64,000 nucleotides of DNA from positions 28,177-92,176 of the forward strand of contig JAIOSV010000028.1 in the NCBI GenBank assembly GCA_021107435.1. Direction: 5' to 3'. This stretch comes from Candidatus Sabulitectum sp. Lineage in GTDB: Bacteria; Fermentibacterota; Fermentibacteria; Fermentibacterales; JCC-6. The notes below the pieces were generated by a model, which saw only the letters and a program-made list of their open reading frames with translations, had not been told where the DNA came from and searched no databases. The position numbers were made by a program, and so were the translations under genes. Below are positions 62,902 through 64,000 of the stretch, in pieces; position 1 is the first letter of the stretch; every line of letters begins with the position of its first letter.

Positions 62902-63830
62902 AACGAACCTTTTTATTTCTCATCGTTCTGGCAGGTACCGGAATCGCGGTTTCTCTTGCAACCGGTCCATTGGGGTCGAGCGCGCCTGAACAGGTGATAC
63001 TGTACCTCAGACTTCCAAGGATTCTTCTTGCAATCACCGCTGGCGCCAGCCTTGCTGTGTCGGGCTGTGTTCTGCAGGCTGTACTGAGGAATCCACTTGC
63101 TACACCATACACTCTGGGAATCAGTGCCGGTGCCGGTGTAACTGCCGGCTTTATCATACTTTCCGGAATACATCTTCCGATATTCCTTGTTTATCTTTCC
63201 GGTACTGCCGGGGCACTTGCTGCCTCGACTCTGACCTGGTTTCTCGCCGGTCGCGGCCAGAGAGATCACTCAGGCCTGATCCTGGCGGGTGTAACAGTTA
63301 ACCTTCTGGGAGCCTCTGTCCTTCTTCTTATTGAGTATATGAGTCCGGCATCCCGCCTGGTGGAGATAATAAGATGGATGATGGGTGATCTTGCCGTTGC
63401 CGGTTACCGCAGGGTTCTTTTTCTTCTTCCGTTCCTTGTCGCGGGGATGGTTCCCGCTCTGCTGAAAACAGGTACACTTAATCAGTTCCTCACAGGAACG
63501 GAGATAGCTGAATCCAGAGGAGTCAATACAGTTCGGGAGAGATTCCTTCTTCTGATTGCCGCGGCGGTTCTCGCGGGCGGAGCTGTCGGAGCAGTAGGAC
63601 CGATAGGTTTTGTGGGGCTTATAGTGCCTCACACAATGAGACGACTGGCTGGCGGAGACTACAGAAGGCTTCTTCCTCTTTCAGCGCTTGGGGGGGCTGT
63701 TCTTATGCTCTGGGCGGATATCTTCTCAAGAGTGGTTATATCCCCGGCAGAACTTCCAATCGGTGTTATTCTCTCCCTCCTGGGCGGGCCGTTTTTTCTC
63801 TACCTGCTCATAAAGAAACCCCGCCTTTAA
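62898..63830 (+). CDS. Metal-chelate/vitamin B12 ABC transporter, permease (FecCD family)
   Basis: A 310-residue FecCD/BtuC-type permease with eight to ten membrane spans. It shows LRLPRILLAITAGASLAVSG, CVLQAVLRNPLATPYTLGIS (the LRNPLA-x-P motif), the LAGVTVNLLGASVLLLIEYM span, and AVGPIGFVGLIVPHTMRRLA near the ATPase contact. The end has ELPIGVILSLLGGPFFLYLL. It starts at TTG. With the two genes before it, this makes a complete importer; a TonB-dependent receptor is not in the window. Confidence 0.95.
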   Translation: MKRTFLFLIVLAGTGIAVSLATGPLGSSAPEQVILYLRLPRILLAITAGASLAVSGCVLQAVLRNPLATPYTLGISAGAGVTAGFIILSGIHLPIFLVYLSGTAGALAASTLTWFLAGRGQRDHSGLILAGVTVNLLGASVLLLIEYMSPASRLVEIIRWMMGDLAVAGYRRVLFLLPFLVAGMVPALLKTGTLNQFLTGTEIAESRGVNTVRERFLLLIAAAVLAGGAVGAVGPIGFVGLIVPHTMRRLAGGDYRRLLPLSALGGAVLMLWADIFSRVVISPAELPIGVILSLLGGPFFLYLLIKKPRL

Positions 63831-63902
63831 AAGAAGAAAAAAGCAGACACAAGTAGGCTGGCCTATTATTTCAGTGATTATCGCCCGTGGTTGTCCGGGT
63901 GT

Positions 63903-64000
63903 TTACCTTACAATCACCTTTGAAGTAAAGGTATCCATGTCATCGGACTCAACCATAATCAGGTAGACACCCGATGGAACAGTATTCCCTGAGGAATTAC
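63903..64000 (-). CDS. C-terminal end of a type IX sorting-domain protein (rest outside window)
   Basis: The minus strand reads NSSGNTVPSGVYLIMVESDD then MDTFTSKVIVR and a stop. The pattern P-S-G-V-Y-L, then a strand, and a K-V-x-V-x end is that of the type A type IX sorting domain. Too short for the ORF track. It would be another SprA client; the body lies to the right of the window. The 72 nt between it and the permease stop hold no clear terminator. Confidence 0.78.
   Translation of the reverse strand, partial: NSSGNTVPSGVYLIMVESDDMDTFTSKVIVR

Overview
The window reads as chromosome of a Gram-negative, diderm bacterium of the FCB (Fibrobacteres-Chlorobi-Bacteroidetes) type, most likely an uncultured candidate phylum rather than a true Bacteroidete. 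The evidence is lipid A synthesis (LpxA), LPS export permeases (LptF/LptG), a SprA-like type IX secretion translocon, proteins with type IX C-terminal sorting domains, a complete type IV pilus motor operon, and many lipoproteins. I see no tRNA, rRNA, CRISPR array, phage or transposase. GTG and TTG starts and ATGA-type overlaps are common. The taxonomic guess is inference.

Layout. 1-4.1 kb: end of lpxA, a DUF5683-like membrane protein, an ECF sigma factor with its zinc-finger anti-sigma factor, and a secreted CsgG/FlgT-like protein. 4.2-9 kb: a polytopic membrane protein, a lipoprotein that looks like a catalytically dead M1 peptidase, and ligA. 9-12 kb: a triplicated small secreted-protein gene in a tandem segmental duplication that also carries fossil 3' ends of the neighbouring membrane gene. 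11.9-17.2 kb (minus strand): polytopic GT-C-like protein, serC, lptG, lptF. 17.3-22.9 kb: the giant sprA-like gene. 23-32.4 kb: type IV pilus operon with two adjacent pilB-like ATPases, pilT, pilC, pilS, pilR, then the pilin gene behind a good sigma-54 promoter. 32.5-42.2 kb: envelope and glycan genes (GT-C-like protein, CmcI-like methyltransferase, two SAM methyltransferases, GT4 glycosyltransferase), a type IX cargo protein and a histidine kinase.

42.2-47.6 kb (minus strand) is the most unusual part. Seven consecutive lipoprotein genes are built from about 13 copies of one 85-95 residue domain with an ITN-x-L start, a WG-x(3)-L centre, an acidic DEDGDTYT loop and a W-x-V-x-L-x-DMD end. A more distant three-unit relative lies at 34.4-35.4 kb.

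47.7-53.2 kb is a tightly packed run of a GGDEF protein, amidohydrolase, nadC, coaX, stand-alone coaC and mtnA. 53.3-63.8 kb holds dnaK, dnaJ, mutS2, dnaG, a divergent sigma-70 factor, and a BtuFDC/FecBCD-like metal-chelate ABC transporter whose first gene overlaps the sigma gene by 71 nt. The last bases are the C-terminus of another type IX cargo protein on the minus strand.

How the parts connect: PilR plus a sigma-54 promoter would switch on the major pilin; SprA would export the sorting-domain proteins; the lipoprotein cluster and duplicated secreted proteins form a lineage-specific cell-surface repertoire; the remaining genes are housekeeping. All functions are assigned from the protein sequences given, by recognition of family motifs and without database searches.
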